Positions 21,062-33,090 of a DNA stretch of 64,000 bases are shown here, in pieces. The position numbers and the translations under genes were made by a program. The DNA comes from Ocypus olens (lineage: Eukaryota; Arthropoda; Insecta; Coleoptera; Staphylinidae), in NCBI GenBank assembly GCA_910593695.2, contig OU343047.1, positions 63,310,248-63,374,247 on the forward strand, given 5' to 3'. The stretch's first letter is position 1, and every line of letters begins with the position of its first letter. Below the pieces are notes generated by a model that had not been told where the DNA came from, did not search any database, and worked only from the letters and a program-made list of their open reading frames with translations.

Positions 21062-22687
21062 TAGGGATGGGCGATATTTCACGTATCGGAGATTTTTCAC
21101 TGGTATTGAAAAATGACAGGTCTTTACTGTTACTAATGGGCGAATTTCACTGCTCCTTAAAATTACTGTTACTTAAAATCACTGCTACTTAAAATCACTG
21201 CTACTTAACATAATTGCTACTTAAAATCACTGCTACTTAAAATCACTGCTACTTTAAGTCACTGACAAACTGTGATTGCTACTTAAACTGTGACTGTTAC
21301 TTAAAACATAATTGTAGTACAAAGTGGCATTTCTAAATGTTATTTAATATTCACTACTTTATTCTCCCATTTTTGCAGGATATTTATTTAAATTTTTTTA
21401 ATAAGAAAGACAAATATTTATAAAATGCCATAGTATATCATATAAAATGAAATAAATTACAACTTATTTACTAACAATTATTAATTAATTAGCTTGCCCC
21501 ACATGAAATTGAACCACAAACTCGCTGTGATCGAAAGTGATGAGTCACAATACAAAAACATTTGAAAAAATAATAAAAAATCCATATCTCTGTAAAAAAC
21601 TGTGGCATTTACAAAAACCAAATTAATTTTGAATAAGGGATACTTCGATATTTTTTATGGAATTTTGTCTGCTCGTTTTATATTTTTTTCTGCGATGTTT
21701 TCATTCAAATTCTCAAAAAGATAAAATTTAAATTTTCAAAAATCCATATCACCATTAAAAATTGTTGAATTTACTAAAACCAAATTGATTTTGCATTAGC
21801 TATACTACGGCCATTGAGGATGATTTTTTATGGAATTTTGTCTGCGCGTTTTATATTTTTTCTGCGATGTTTTTATTTAAGTGTTAGAAAAAATAAAATT
21901 AAAATTTTAAAAAATTCATATCTCCATTAAAAATTGTAGAATTTACAAAAACCAAATTAATTTTGAACAGGCGATACTTCGACCATTAAGGATATTGTTT
22001 TATGGAATTTTGTCTGCGCGTTTCAAAATTTTTTCTGCGATATTTTCATTCAAGTGCTCGAAAAAATAAAATTAAAATTTTCAAAAATCTATATCTCCAT
22101 TAAAAATTGTTGAATTTACAAAAACCAAATTAATTTTGAATAAACGTTTCTTCGACCATTGAGGATATTGTTTTAAGGATTTTTTCCTACGCGTTTTATA
22201 TTTTTTTCTGCGACGTTTTCATTCAAGTGCTCAAAAAGATAAAATTTAAATTTTCAAAAATCCATATCTCTATTAAAAATTGTAGAATTTATAAAAACCA
22301 AATTGATTTTGAATAAGCGATACTTCGAACATTGAGAATATTGTTTTAATGAATTTTTTCTACGCGTTTTATATTTTTTACTCTTTATCTCGAAATACTT
22401 CTCGAATTTTGAACTGAATCAAGGATAGTCGTATGTTTATTTGGTATAGCAGATAATATAGCCAAAATATTACCCTCAGTCACAGGTATAATATCAAAAG
22501 GAACAACAGGTGGACAAATATTAGCAGAATCATATCAAAAACATTTTTGAGAAACCATTAACAATTTCAGAAGGTGTTACGACGTTTACTAACCGTGATC
22601 GCAGTCACAGTTTAAAGTCACTGATATTAGAAAGTAGCAATCACAGGTTGCAACGTGATTTAAAAGTAGCAGTTTTGCCCATATCTA
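21062..22687. mobile_element. Non-autonomous hAT-type element carrying tandem repeats
   Basis: Ends TAGGGATGGGC and, inverted, TAGATATGGGC are flanked by identical 8-bp TSDs GTTTCTAC (21054-21061 and 22688-22695), the hAT hallmark. Just inside the left end is an 18-bp minisatellite (TGCTACTTAAAATCAC, ~21119-21310). Inverted versions of the same motif (GTGATTTAAAAGTAGCAG, AAAGTAGCAATCACAG) lie inside the right end (~22565-22680). The middle is a ~172-bp tandem array. No transposase; a ~44-codon frame at ~22417-22550 is unrecognised. Confidence 0.8.
21560..22390. repeat. Satellite array 3 inside the hAT element, ~172-bp monomers
   Basis: The string CATATCTC / CATATCAC / TATATCTCC recurs at about 21582, 21744, 21917, 22090 and 22262. 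Each is preceded by AAATTTTCAAAAAT and followed by TTAAAAATTGTTGAATTTAC and a GTCTGCGCGTTTTATATTTT-like part. Five monomers. Confidence 0.85.
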
Positions 22688-22704
22688 GTTTCTACAATCA
22701 AGAA

Positions 22705-22825
22705 ACTGAGACCACGGGAGGTTCCACAAGTCTCAATGATGAGGATCGTTAATCTCTATCAGTAGTAGTGGTGTATGTTAGACATTTTGCCTAACTGGTC
22801 ATCGATCTCGAGATCCTTCAGCCCT
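22705..22825 (+). repeat. Family E repeat, copy 1
   Basis: Shares GAGACCAC-G-AGGTT, TCTCAATGAT, ATCAGTAGTAGTG and CATTTTGCCTAACTGG, then ATCGATCTCGAGATCCTTCA, with 28937-29307. Unknown class. Confidence 0.6.
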
Positions 22826-23073
22826 GCAGGTTTCTGTATTTGTGTGTGTAACTAAGATTTCTACATCAGAGGGTCGTTCCTATCACTCTGAAGCGAATTT
22901 GCGATAAAAGATTTGGTAACGCCAACATGCAATCGCCTTATCTGAAGTTCGTAATTCTTAATATTCGCATGAAAATCATTAAACGCCAAACGTTAAACGT
23001 CAAAAGTCTTATAAACCCAGAATTACTCTTGAACAATAAAGTTTTGTTAAAATGTGTGACGTTTCTTATTAAA
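22826..23073. other. Unassigned spacer
   Basis: Nothing recognised. Confidence 0.4.
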
Positions 23074-23540
23074 AAATGGTGATGAGGCCATCATGTTACT
23101 TTCTCCGATGGTCTCATTATTTATATTTACACTTTCATGGTTTATTTTCAATTTAAATCATATTTTAAATGTACATCGAGCGTTTTGTAGACTCGGGTGA
23201 AACTGACGTTTAAAACGTCAAAATTGTGGGAGATGAAAATTTATACTTTAAATTTAAAAACTCAGTTTACTCAAAAACTAAAGAGATTTCGAAAAAAGCT
23301 TATTGTTTATTATTGTTCATTATGACATTCTCTACAATTATTATTAACATAAATTTGCTGTAATTATTATCGTTTCATAATTATAAAACAAAAATGAAAA
23401 AAAAGAAATTCTCGAATAACAATGATTTTATGAAAAATATTTTCAAGCGAAAGATGTTAATTTCTCTGTTGTCTTCATAATTTGTATAAATGTTTTTGTG
23501 AAATTTTTCATATTTAAAAAAATAATGGGAAAACTACTAT
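23074..23540 (-). mobile_element. Family A repeat, truncated
   Basis: It starts ATGGTGATGAGGCCATCATG and runs to the ATATTTAAAAAAATAATGG region; the half with microsatellite and hairpin is missing. Confidence 0.75.
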
Positions 23541-23544
23541 CAGT

Positions 23545-23628
23545 AGTGCATTAATTTGCAATCGTATTTGACATTCATTAATGTATAAAATTAATAAACG
23601 AATTATTATTATTATTATTATTATAAAC
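23545..23628 (+). mobile_element. 3' end of a non-LTR retrotransposon with (ATT)n tail
   Basis: AATTAATAAACGAATT followed by (ATT)n, like the end at 29760-29797. It abuts the broken edge of family A, consistent with a 5'-truncated insertion. Confidence 0.45.
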
Positions 23629-25046
23629 CTAATCTTGATTTTAAAGAATGCATTCCTGAATCAGTACTTCAACATTGTGGTGCGCCAATGACTTACATAC
23701 AGTATTGCAAATTTCTTTGATGAGAATTTCATTTAAAAATTCTAGACGGCTACAGATTGATATTTATTAAATCTTTATTTTTAATTGTTTATATTTATTG
23801 ACGCCTATCTACAGTACCATAAAGATTACCTACAAAAATAGTACCGTAATAAATAAAGCTATAAGTTACCCTATAAACTTCAAGAAAACTTAAATAAATC
23901 TCGCCACTCTTGTGAAACATCACTTCGGATTATATTTTGAAACCGAAATGGGTCATATATATCCGATTTGATAATTTCGCACGCATTCTTTTTCCAGCCA
24001 TTGTACGAAGCGGGTCCAAAATCTGGCGACGGGCCAAACGGACACCCACCTTGGTCGGAATATTCGGACTATGACTCAAAAATTTATTCACACCGCAAAA
24101 AGCTTTATTTACGATACAAAACTCTATTCTAATCGTAATTAATATCGTCTGGAGGTTTCTATTCGATGGCTGGTTGTTTTGCACTCTGGCGATAAAACCA
24201 ATGTAGGCTATAAATAGCAAAGCTATTTCCGATTCGTGGCAGCTCAATGAGTTGAGGACGTAAAAAAAAATGAAATGATTCAAAAGTGCTCTGCTGGAAA
24301 CGCAATGTGTGAGCTGTTAAGAGAAAATTAAAGTCATCATCTTGGTGAATGATGGTTGTTATAACTTAGTCTAAATATAATTATACGCAAGTTTAATTAC
24401 GAATAGATATTTTTACGAATTATCTATACCATATCCATCGATAGATGATGATCTAATAAAAAAAATGATAATCGGCCGAAAGGGTATAGGCGAATAAGAT
24501 GGTCAAAAGTACCCCCAAAGCAAATCAATAATCGCGATGACTGGATAAAAGATAATTAAAAATGCCGTTGATTGCTCGAAATTTCAGCCTCCTGAAGCAA
24601 TTTGTTGTCGAGATATGACCGAAAACGTGAATTTTACGTTTTATTTCTTTTCTCGTTTTCTATTACACGAATCAAGCTGAAACCACGTCTATCCAAAACA
24701 AACAAAAAATACATCTCGCAGTATTTTTTTCAATTTTTTTGGCGCCAAATTCAAATAGAAAAATGAAGTTAAAGTTTTCAAAATTCATTTTTGCAGTGAA
24801 GGTATTCGAGGACTGTCTCAGTTTTTTTTTCTGTAAATGTGTTTTACCAAATTCTATAACATATATTTTTTTCAGAATTTTAAACAGTGTGGAAGATAGT
24901 TAAAATAATTAAAAACCACTTTTACCACCTTAAATATTTGAATTTCGCGCCAAAATTGAGATAAAAAGTTATTTTTGTGAAGTGTATCTCTCTAATTAAA
25001 AAAAAAACATAATCATTTCACAGAAATAACTTTTTTATCACAATTT
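23629..25046. other. Unassigned region, includes an unrecognised 117-codon frame
   Basis: A minus-strand open frame (23930-24283) lies in a GC-balanced stretch but resembles no family I know. On the plus strand CTATAAATAG (24209-24218) looks like a TATA box, with no supported transcript after it. 24460-25046 resembles the fringe of family G-type elements. Confidence 0.3.
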
Positions 25047-25508
25047 TGCCCGTTTTTTGGAGCTCAAGCTTGGTGATCTCGGTTATTTGAAGAGATACAA
25101 GGTCGGTTAAATTAGGGCTAAGTTGCCGAATCGGGAGTGTAACATAATGCCGTTTTGAAACATAAAATATTCCGACTACTTCCGAAGATATCCGAAAAAA
25201 AAACAAAATTTTTAAAAATTGTTTTTATTTTTTGCGAGACTATTTATAGAGATACTTCAAAAAAATTGACACTTTATCATTGCTACTTTGTACGCTCTAC
25301 AACGTGGTGATAAAATAATAAAAATTCGACGTTTCGATTTTTGGGAAATATCATCAACTTTGCTTTTTATTACGGGCGCCATCTTGTATTTTTATATTTT
25401 CAAATACAGATTTTCTCCTTGATTACGGTGATGTGTCATGTGTTGGGGTTTGGTCTAACAGTTTAACGGATATGCCAAAAATCCTGTTTTTGCAGAGTGC
25501 CTTGGAAA
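25047..25508 (+). repeat. Family G repeat, copy 2 (interrupted by a hAT element)
   Basis: Closely similar to 19862-20328 up to CTTGGAAA, where a 2.26-kb hAT element entered. The few bases after the insertion (CTTGGAAATGACAG) match copy 1 only at CTTGGAAAT. Confidence 0.75.
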
Positions 25509-27767
25509 CAGTGTTGCCAGATTGGGGTTAATTATTGTTTTGGGGTGTATTTTGGGGAACTTCAATCAATGGAGTATTTTTTGGGGTGGGTATTTTATAC
25601 GAGGGGTATTTTTGGGGAATATTTTAGATTTTTAACCAGCAGTTTCTGTATAACTGAATCATTTTTCTTCATTTTTGTTTAAAGTTTCGATTTGTTTGTT
25701 AAAAAAATTTTTTGTCGGCATTTTTTTATTTTTAGGCCTGAATTTTTGATTTTCTGCCCTCTATTCAACCTGAAATATTCACTTTTATGCCTGATTTTTT
25801 GCCGGTATTTTCAAGTTTTGGATTTTTTGTCCTTTTTTTTTGTTTTTTGGCATAGGTCAGAGTTATTTTTGGTATCGAAATTAACAAATTATTTTTCTTT
25901 CACTTGAATTTGTAATTTTTTGGTCTGCATATTTTTATTTTTTACACCAGGAAATGTATTTCTTTTGTTTATATTCTAGATAATTGGTCTGCATTTTTGA
26001 TTTCGTTGTTTGTTCTAACTTTTAGAGTTTTTGGCCAAAATATTTTGATTTTGGTCAAATTTTTTTAATAGTTTGTTGAAATTTTCTACATTTTTCATTT
26101 TTCGTTTTTTTTAGTTTTTGTATCTTAATTATTAATTTTAACGAGCGAATTTTTGATTGTTGATTTTTATGGGCGACTTTTGTTTTATATTGAGCGTATT
26201 TTCGAGTTTTTTGTACCAAGTTTTTGATTGTTTGTCCTTCATTTTAGATTTTTTTAACCTGAATTATTGTTTTTATGGCCGATTTTTTTTTAAATTACTT
26301 TCGAGTTTAGAGTTTCGGTAATTTATTTTGAGATAAAGTTTCAATTTTTTAGTCTGCATTTTTCATTTTTCACATCAGGATATTTGATTGTTTGCCTATA
26401 TTTCAGATGTTTGGTCTTTGTTTTTCTTTTCTTTATTCCAAATTTTAGTTTTTGGCCTATAAACCAAAATTTTCAAATATTTAGTTTAAATTTTCGTTTT
26501 TTTTTTCTGGTCTTCATTTTTTATTTTTGCCGAGAGTTTACGATTTTTTGCCAATATTCTTAGTTTTCTTTACCTTCATTATAAATTTTAACGACCGAAT
26601 TTTTGATTGGTCTATACTTTGGATTTTTAACCTGAATTGTTGATTTTTGTGTGCGAATTTTTGGCCAGTATTTTCGAGTTTCTTTGACCAATTTTTTGCC
26701 CTTCATTTTAGATGTTTTAGCCTGAATTATTGTTTTTATTGGGGAATTTTTTAAAATTATTATTGAGTTCAGAATTTCGTTAATTTACTTTGAGGTAAAG
26801 AGTTTAGGTGCTGAAATTGGCAAATTATTTTCCTTTTGCTTGAATTTTCAATTTTTAGCCTGCATTTTTATTTTTTAGACCAGGGTTTTTGATTTTTTTG
26901 GCCTATATTTTAGATGTTTTTGGCACCTAAACCAAAATTTTCGATTTAGTTGAAATGTTTTGAATTGTTTTTTTGACTGCATTTTTATTTTTTCCGAGAG
27001 TTTTCAATTTTCAATTTTTTACCAATGTTTTTAGTTCTGTTACCCTAATTATTAATCTTAATGTTGTTTAATTGTTGATTTTAATGAGCGAATTTTTGGT
27101 CGTTATCTTCGAGTGTCTTGGTCCAAGTTTTTGATTTTTTTGCCCTATAATTTAGATTTTGCAGACTGAATTTTTGAAATTTTTATCTTGTACTTGGTTT
27201 CTGTATTAATTTTAGGTTATTTATTTAATTTGAAATTTTTCGTTTTAGTGGTTGTTTTAAAATAAAACTAATGTACTTTGATATTTAGATAGAAAATACA
27301 GACTGCGTGATTTGTGTTTAAGGAATTACTTAATTTTCAAATATTTCGATTCTATTTTTGATTTTTTTTTCGAAAATTTTTATATCAAAAAAATAATTTT
27401 TACAATCAATTTAGTTTTTTTTTTAGTAATTGTTAAATATAATACTTTGGCCCGGAATGAAACTGATCACCCGGTATAACTAGAACTGTTTGGAAATTAT
27501 GAAAAAAATTGCGAACAATTTTAAGTAGTTAATTAGCGATGCTTTCCGAAAAATTAAAGAATTATTTTAATTATTTGGAGGATACCACAGCACGATTAAA
27601 TATTTTTTTAAATTTTGGCCTTTTTGTACTACCACCATATTTTCGGAAAAACGGAGTTCTTCAATCCATGGGGTATTTTTTGGGGTGGGTATTTTATGCG
27701 AGGGGTATTCTGGGGGGGATTTTATGAAATATTTGGGGAAAATTAAAAATTACTCCTGGCAACACTG
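25509..27767. mobile_element. Non-autonomous 2.26-kb hAT-type element, strongly T-rich
   Basis: A perfect 12-bp TIR (CAGTGTTGCCAG / CTGGCAACACTG) is flanked by the 8-bp TSD CTTGGAAA (25501-25508 and 27768-27775). Near both ends a ~63-bp direct repeat with GTATTTTTTGGGGTGGGTAT occurs (25559-25622 and 27656-27720). The interior is T-rich on the plus strand and made of short repeats such as GATTTTTGGCCTG. The small open frames in it are low-complexity and not genes. Confidence 0.85.
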
Positions 27768-27775
27768 CTTGGAAA

Positions 27776-28570
27776 TGACAGCTACACTTTTGTTTAATAA
27801 AGCAATGTTTGACACTTCACGACTGAATTTCGTTTATCCTGACCTACAGTTCCAAAACTGGTATACATTTATAACAAAACTGAAGCATCCAATAATTGCC
27901 ATAATTACTGCAACAAATTTATCTGAAACGGTACGGCAATAAGTCATAAAATATAAATTTACACGAAACGCGAGCAGAAACCTGGAAATTAAAGGCATAC
28001 GGCTGTCGTAGATCATCTATTTGCGTATCCCCTGACAGTCCAACTGGCAGGTGTTGTTTTGGCCGTTCCATCTTCCACTTTGAAGACTCCAGCGGTTCGG
28101 TATTTCGGGTTCGGGTAGCGAATTCCTGCTTAATTGAAACGTCCGCACATGACCCACTCCGCAATACGACGAACCATACATTGTAACTTAACGTATGGCA
28201 ATTGCACCTGCCCAATCTGATGGATGAATGGTCGGATGTTTGAAGGAGTTAGTCGGTTTTTGGGTATGAATTGGAAGGTAAAAATAGGCGCTGGATGGTT
28301 TCAGTACGTGCCAAAAGCTGAGCAAGGACATAACCTAATCTTATTTGGTGCAATAGATTCTAAGAATACGTAGTGTGGAATGAATACGTGGGTATTGTTA
28401 TTCTGGAATGGTATGTTTATTCAGTGACGAGTTTTTCGTTGATTCAGATTGTGTCTCATCCGTGATTTACCATTTGAAATGCAGTATGAGCATTCGTAAT
28501 AATAAACAAGTCATTATTTGAATATTGTTTTACTATTTTGGGTTTAAATTATCGAGAGCCCATGTGACAG
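27776..28570. other. Unassigned region with a GC-balanced patch
   Basis: 28010-28300 is less AT-rich and has a 98-codon minus frame (27919-28215) that I do not recognise. No splice or start signals decide it. Could be low-copy intergenic DNA. Confidence 0.3.
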
Positions 28571-28835
28571 TGATGGTGATGCGGCCATCATGTTACTCCG
28601 ACTTGATGGTATTATTCATATTTACGCGTTCGTGGTTTATTTTCAATTTAAATCATATTTTAAATGTACATCGAACGTTTGTAGACTCGGACGAGTCTGA
28701 CGTTTAAAACGTCAAAATTATAAAAGACAAAAAAAATTATACTGCAAATTTAAAAGCTGAGTTTACTCAAAAACTAAACAGATTTCGATAAAACTTATTC
28801 TTAATAAGTTGTTCATTTTGGCATTCTCAACCAAA
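28571..28835 (-). mobile_element. Family A repeat, truncated
   Basis: From GATGGTGATGCGGCCATCAT to the AATAAGTTGTTCATTTTGGC segment; the rest is missing. Confidence 0.7.
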
Positions 28836-28957
28836 CCGTTTTCAAAAAATATTACAATGAATAATCAATAATACTCACAATTGTGATTTTGTTTTATTTC
28901 AATTTTACACTAGATAATAGATAATACTGAATTGGCGAGACCACAGAAGGTTATAAC

Positions 28958-29037
28958 TAGAGGTGGTCGAAATGAATCTTTTTAATGAGTGAAGAGTCGA
29001 TTATTGAAGTGACTTACTCATGAATTACCCACCTATA
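28958..29037. mobile_element. 80-bp hAT MITE
   Basis: Ends TAGAGGTGGTCGAAATGA and ACCCACCTATA match those of the 274-bp MITE at 38636-38909. Flanks GTTATAAC (28950-28957) and GTTGTAAC (29038-29045) form an 8-bp TSD with one mismatch. Confidence 0.6.
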
Positions 29038-29093
29038 GTTGTAACCAATACGCAGGTCTCAATGATAAGAATCAATGTTTAATCTAAATACAA

Positions 29094-29177
29094 GAAAACG
29101 AAATGTAGCCTGAATATATGAATATTCAACCTGTTCGTTACTCTGCAAGCAGAGTAACGAACGTTTCGTTTTCTTGT
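29094..29177. repeat. Family B fragment folded into a palindrome
   Basis: It starts AAGAAAACGAAATGTAGCCT and ends in the inverse, AACGTTTCGTTTTCTT. GTTCGTTACTCTGC and GCAGAGTAACGAAC pair around AA. Confidence 0.6.
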
Positions 29178-29307
29178 ATTTATCTAATGCTTTCTGCAAC
29201 AAGTAAAGTTGTTTCTAATTTGTTTAATGTTTAATCTTTTTATCAGTAGTAGTGATGTTTGTTAGGCATTTTGCCTAACTGGACATCGATCTCGAGATCC
29301 TTCAGCC

Positions 29308-29639
29308 GTGTGTATTTATGTATTTTTGTGTGTGTTCACTGTGCCTGTTACTTCAGCTTTTATGTAAATATACTCATTATAAAGGAAATGCGTTTTTACG
29401 AAACTCCTGGCACATATGCCACATGCCACTCAATTATATATAAATACATTTGATTTGATTTATATCGTGGATGTGTTCGCATAATTTAAATAAATTGAAA
29501 CATCCGTTCCCGACTCGTAAATGACAAAAATTTAGCATTTCCAAAATCTAAAACGAGAATATTTAAGGGGTCATTAATATATAATGAAACCCCAAATTCT
29601 GTAGCAGCCTTTCACAAGTGTTTCAATAACTCAACAAAC
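29308..29639. other. Unassigned spacer
   Basis: Nothing recognised. Confidence 0.4.
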
Positions 29640-29800
29640 TATTGAATATGACTCCAAGATCTCTGATCTCCGTACAATTCATGATACAGTCACCAACTGT
29701 ATCTTTACAATCCGTTATTATATTATTTACTTTATATTATATAATTTTTCCCTGTAATTGGGAAATAAACGAATTATTATTATTATTATTATTATTAAGA
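29640..29800 (+). mobile_element. 3' end of a non-LTR retrotransposon with (ATT)n tail
   Basis: TTTTTCCCTGTAATTGGGAA, then ATAAACGAATT and (ATT)n. Related to 8640-8692. Small open frames here are not convincing RT. Confidence 0.5.
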
Positions 29801-29929
29801 AAAGTGTTACAACAGCGGAAAGTTAAACGTTTCTCTAAAATATCATTTAACATTTTATAAAAACAACACAGTATATTATTTTTATACCAGAATTCTATGA
29901 TGATATTTAAAAACAACAAAATCAATTTT

Positions 29930-32160
29930 CGGACTGTGCGATTTTGACATTTGCGTTGAGGTCACAAACAAAGTATTAACTAGATATTAAATTGAACTAA
30001 ATTTTCCACATTTTGATTTTAGAATCGTTAAAATCGGACAATGCGTTTGGCAGTTGTGCAATTTCAAAGAAATTTTTAAATATTTTGACTTAGAATACGG
30101 TTTGCGTTAATAACATAAAAACATTACTTAAACATTTTTTTAAATTACACTAAATTCTTCACATTGTGATGTTAAAATCATCAAAATCGGACAGCGCGTT
30201 CGGAAGTTGTGCAATTTCATATATCAAAATTACGATTTTAAAATCTTAGAAATTTAAAAAAGTTCGATTTTTGCGTTTTATATTAATTTTACAAAAAAAA
30301 AATTTAATCAGTTTTAAAATAACACTGAAGTCGCTATATTTTGAAGTTTGAATAATCATAAAATATGTAATTTAAAAAATAAAAATTACTATTTTAAAAT
30401 CTGAGAAATTTAAAAAAAATGCGATTTTTGCATTTTGTATTAATCTTACGAAGCATTTTTAAAATCACACCAAAGTCGCCATATTTTGGCGTTTGAATAA
30501 TCAAAATCTAACAATGCGTTTGGCAGTTGATCTTAAAATCTTAGAAATTTAAAAAATTGCGATTCTTGCATTTTACATTAATTTTATAAAAGAAAAAAAT
30601 GTAATCAATTTTAAAATAACTCTAAAGACGCTATATTTTGACGTTTGAATAATCACAATCTAACGACGCTTTTAAAAAATAAAAATTACTATTTTAAAAT
30701 CTGAGAAATTTCAAAAAGTGATATGTTTGCATTTTGTATTAGTTTTATTAACCATTTTTGTAATCAGTTTTAAAAGCACACTAAAGTCACTATATTTGGA
30801 CGTTTGAATAATTAAAATCTAACAACGCGTTTGGCAGTTGTACAGCTTAAAATATTAAAATTGCAATTTTATATCTTTTGACGTTGAAACGTGACCTTTT
30901 ACGTTGATTTCCCAAAAACATTTCGTGGCCCATTTTTAAATTGCATTAAATTCTCCACATTTAAATGCTAAAATCAACAAATTCAGACATGTTTGGCAGT
31001 TGTGCAATTTAAAAAATCAAAATTGCAATTTTAAATCTCTTGACTTAGAAAACGTGCAGTTTTGAGCTTTTACGTTGATTTCACGAAAATATTTCTTAAT
31101 CCATTTTCAAATTGCGCTAAATTCTCCTCATTTTAACGTCAAAATGATCAAAATCGGATAACGCGTTTGGCAGTTGTTCAGTTTAAAAATTCAAAATCGC
31201 AATTTAAAATTTTTTGATTTAAAAAACGTGCAGTTTTGACCTTTTACGTTGATTTTACGAAAATATTTCTTAATCCATTTTCAAATTGCGCAAAATTCTC
31301 CTCATTTTAACGCCAAAATGATCAAAATCGGACAACGCGTTAGGCAGTTGTTCAGTTTAAAAAATCAAAATCGCAATTTTAAATCTTTTGACTCAGAAAA
31401 CGTGCAGTTTTGACCTTTTACGTTGATTTCACAAAAATATTTCTTAACCCATTTTCAAATTGCACTAAATTCTCCCCATTTTAACGCCAAAATAATCAAA
31501 ATCGGACAACGCGTTTGGCAGTTGTTCAGTTTGAAAAAATCAAAATCGCAATTTTAAATCTTTTGATTTAGAAAACGTGCAGTTTTCACCTTTTACGTCG
31601 ATTTCACGAAAATATTTCTTAGCCAATTTTAAAAAATTGCACTAAATTCTCCTCATTTGAGCGCCAAAATGATCAAAATCGGACAACGCGTTTGCCAGTT
31701 GTACAGTTTAAAAAATCAAAATCGCAATTCAATTGCACGAAAACATTTCTTAAACCATTTTCAAATTGCACTAAATTCGCCTTATTTTAACACCAAAATG
31801 ATCAAAATGGGACAACGCGTTTGACAGTTGTTCAGTTTAATAAATCAAAATCGCAATTTTAAATATTTTGACTCAGAAAACGTGCAATTTTGACCTTTCA
31901 CGTTGGTTGCACGAAAACATTTCTTGACCCGTTTTTAAATTGCATTAAATTCTCGACATTTTGACGCCAAAATTATCAAAATCGGAAAACGCAGTTGGGC
32001 AATTTAAAAAATCAAAATCATAATTTTAAATCTTTTGACTTAAAAAAAGTGCAATTTTGACGGTTTGCGTTAATAGCATTAAAATATTACTTAACCAGTT
32101 TTTAAATTGCAATAAATTCTCCACATTTTGACAAGAAAATGACAATTTAGAAAGTTCATA
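29930..32160. repeat. Satellite array 4, ~160-175-bp monomers
   Basis: A GGACAACGCGTTTGGCAGTT-like string recurs at ~30038, 30193, 30510, 30665, 30825, 30990, 31157, 31330, 31505, 31680, 31812 and 31985. The left units (to ~30860) are more diverged, with a CTATATTTTGACGTTTGAAT-type segment. The right units share AAATCTTTTGACTTAGAAAA and ACCTTTTACGTTGATTTCAC. Confidence 0.9.
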
Positions 32161-33090
32161 ACTTTTATCTAAGTAAATGTTTTATTTAGCGAAAAGGTGC
32201 AAAATATCGCTTAGAATTTCTAAAACTATAACTGAACTTTTCAATTTACCATTTTTTAATTCCAGCAAAATTTTAATCTTACTGAAAGGACGATTTTGAA
32301 AATGTATAGCTTTTGGCGTATTAAAACAATTCTTGGAAAAATAAACTGTTTTAGTTATTAAATAGATGAAAAAAGTTTTGTTAGCACTTACTAAACAATA
32401 CCGTAACGGTTTGAATTGTATCCAATTTTTGTTAATTATAACTTTACTGCAGGGACAATTTTGGAAATTCTTAAATTTTGTCTTGGTTGGATTTTTTAAA
32501 AGTAAACTGTCCTCGTTATTAAATAGATGCAAATGTATCTGTTAGCATTTGTAAAACAGTGAACCGACCGTTTCAATTTTTTCAAGTTTCTTTAAATTTG
32601 TATAACAGCAGGACGTTTGCTAAACGTCTTCGCATAATAAACCTGAGCGAAGTTGGTTACTAATTATTTAATGTTTACTTGTTTAAATTTTAAGTTTTGT
32701 TTATATAATTTTGTATAATTACAATTTTCTCAGATTTGTAATATTTTTAGATATATTTTTTGTATTATACAGGGAAATTCCCGTAAATAAAATAAATAAA
32801 AATAAAAAATAAAAAAATCTAGCTAGAATTTTCACTTCAGTGCAGGGACAATTAAAACAATTCATAAGTTTTGTCTTAGATGTTTTTTTTTTGAAGAACT
32901 AAACTATTTTGGTTGCGACCGTTACTATGTGGTAGACCATTGTCAGGTAACTTTGAATGAAACAACTTTTCAACTATTTATACTGGTAAAAAAACGTCGA
33001 AAGTTGTTTAATTCAAAGTTACCTATTTTGGTTTGTAAATAGAAGCAACAGTCTATGTTAGCATTAGTAAGCAATAGAGCAATGTTTACC
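32161..33090. repeat. Degenerate ~180-bp repeats with a nested non-LTR tail and a hairpin
   Basis: Units with AGTTATTAAATAGATG, a TTAGCA-TT--TAAACAAT segment and GCAGGGACAATT occur at ~32160-32560 and ~32830-33080. 32590-32815 separates them and ends with (AAATAAAAT)n, like a non-LTR 3' tail. A hairpin (AGGTAACTTTGAATGAAACA / inverse) lies at 32945-33023. Confidence 0.55.

Larger units (their letters stand above)
28937..29307 (+). repeat. Family E repeat, copy 2, with two nested insertions
   Basis: Related to 22705-22825 but broken by an 80-bp hAT MITE (28958-29037) and by a palindromic piece of family B (29094-29177). Confidence 0.55.

Noticed and set aside
22417..22550. ~44-codon frame (GIADNIAKILPSVTGI...) inside the hAT element
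   Set aside because: Protein-like composition, but no recognised family and stops on both sides; too short to call.
23930..24283. Possible 117-residue protein on minus
   Set aside because: Composition is plausible, but there is no family match, start evidence or splice context; kept only as a note.
25823..25858. Possible third 25-nt mini-retroposon (T-rich run followed by GGCATAGGTCAGAG)
   Set aside because: Only the first ~9 bases after the T run match the module and no flanking duplication is visible; it lies in a T-rich hAT interior.
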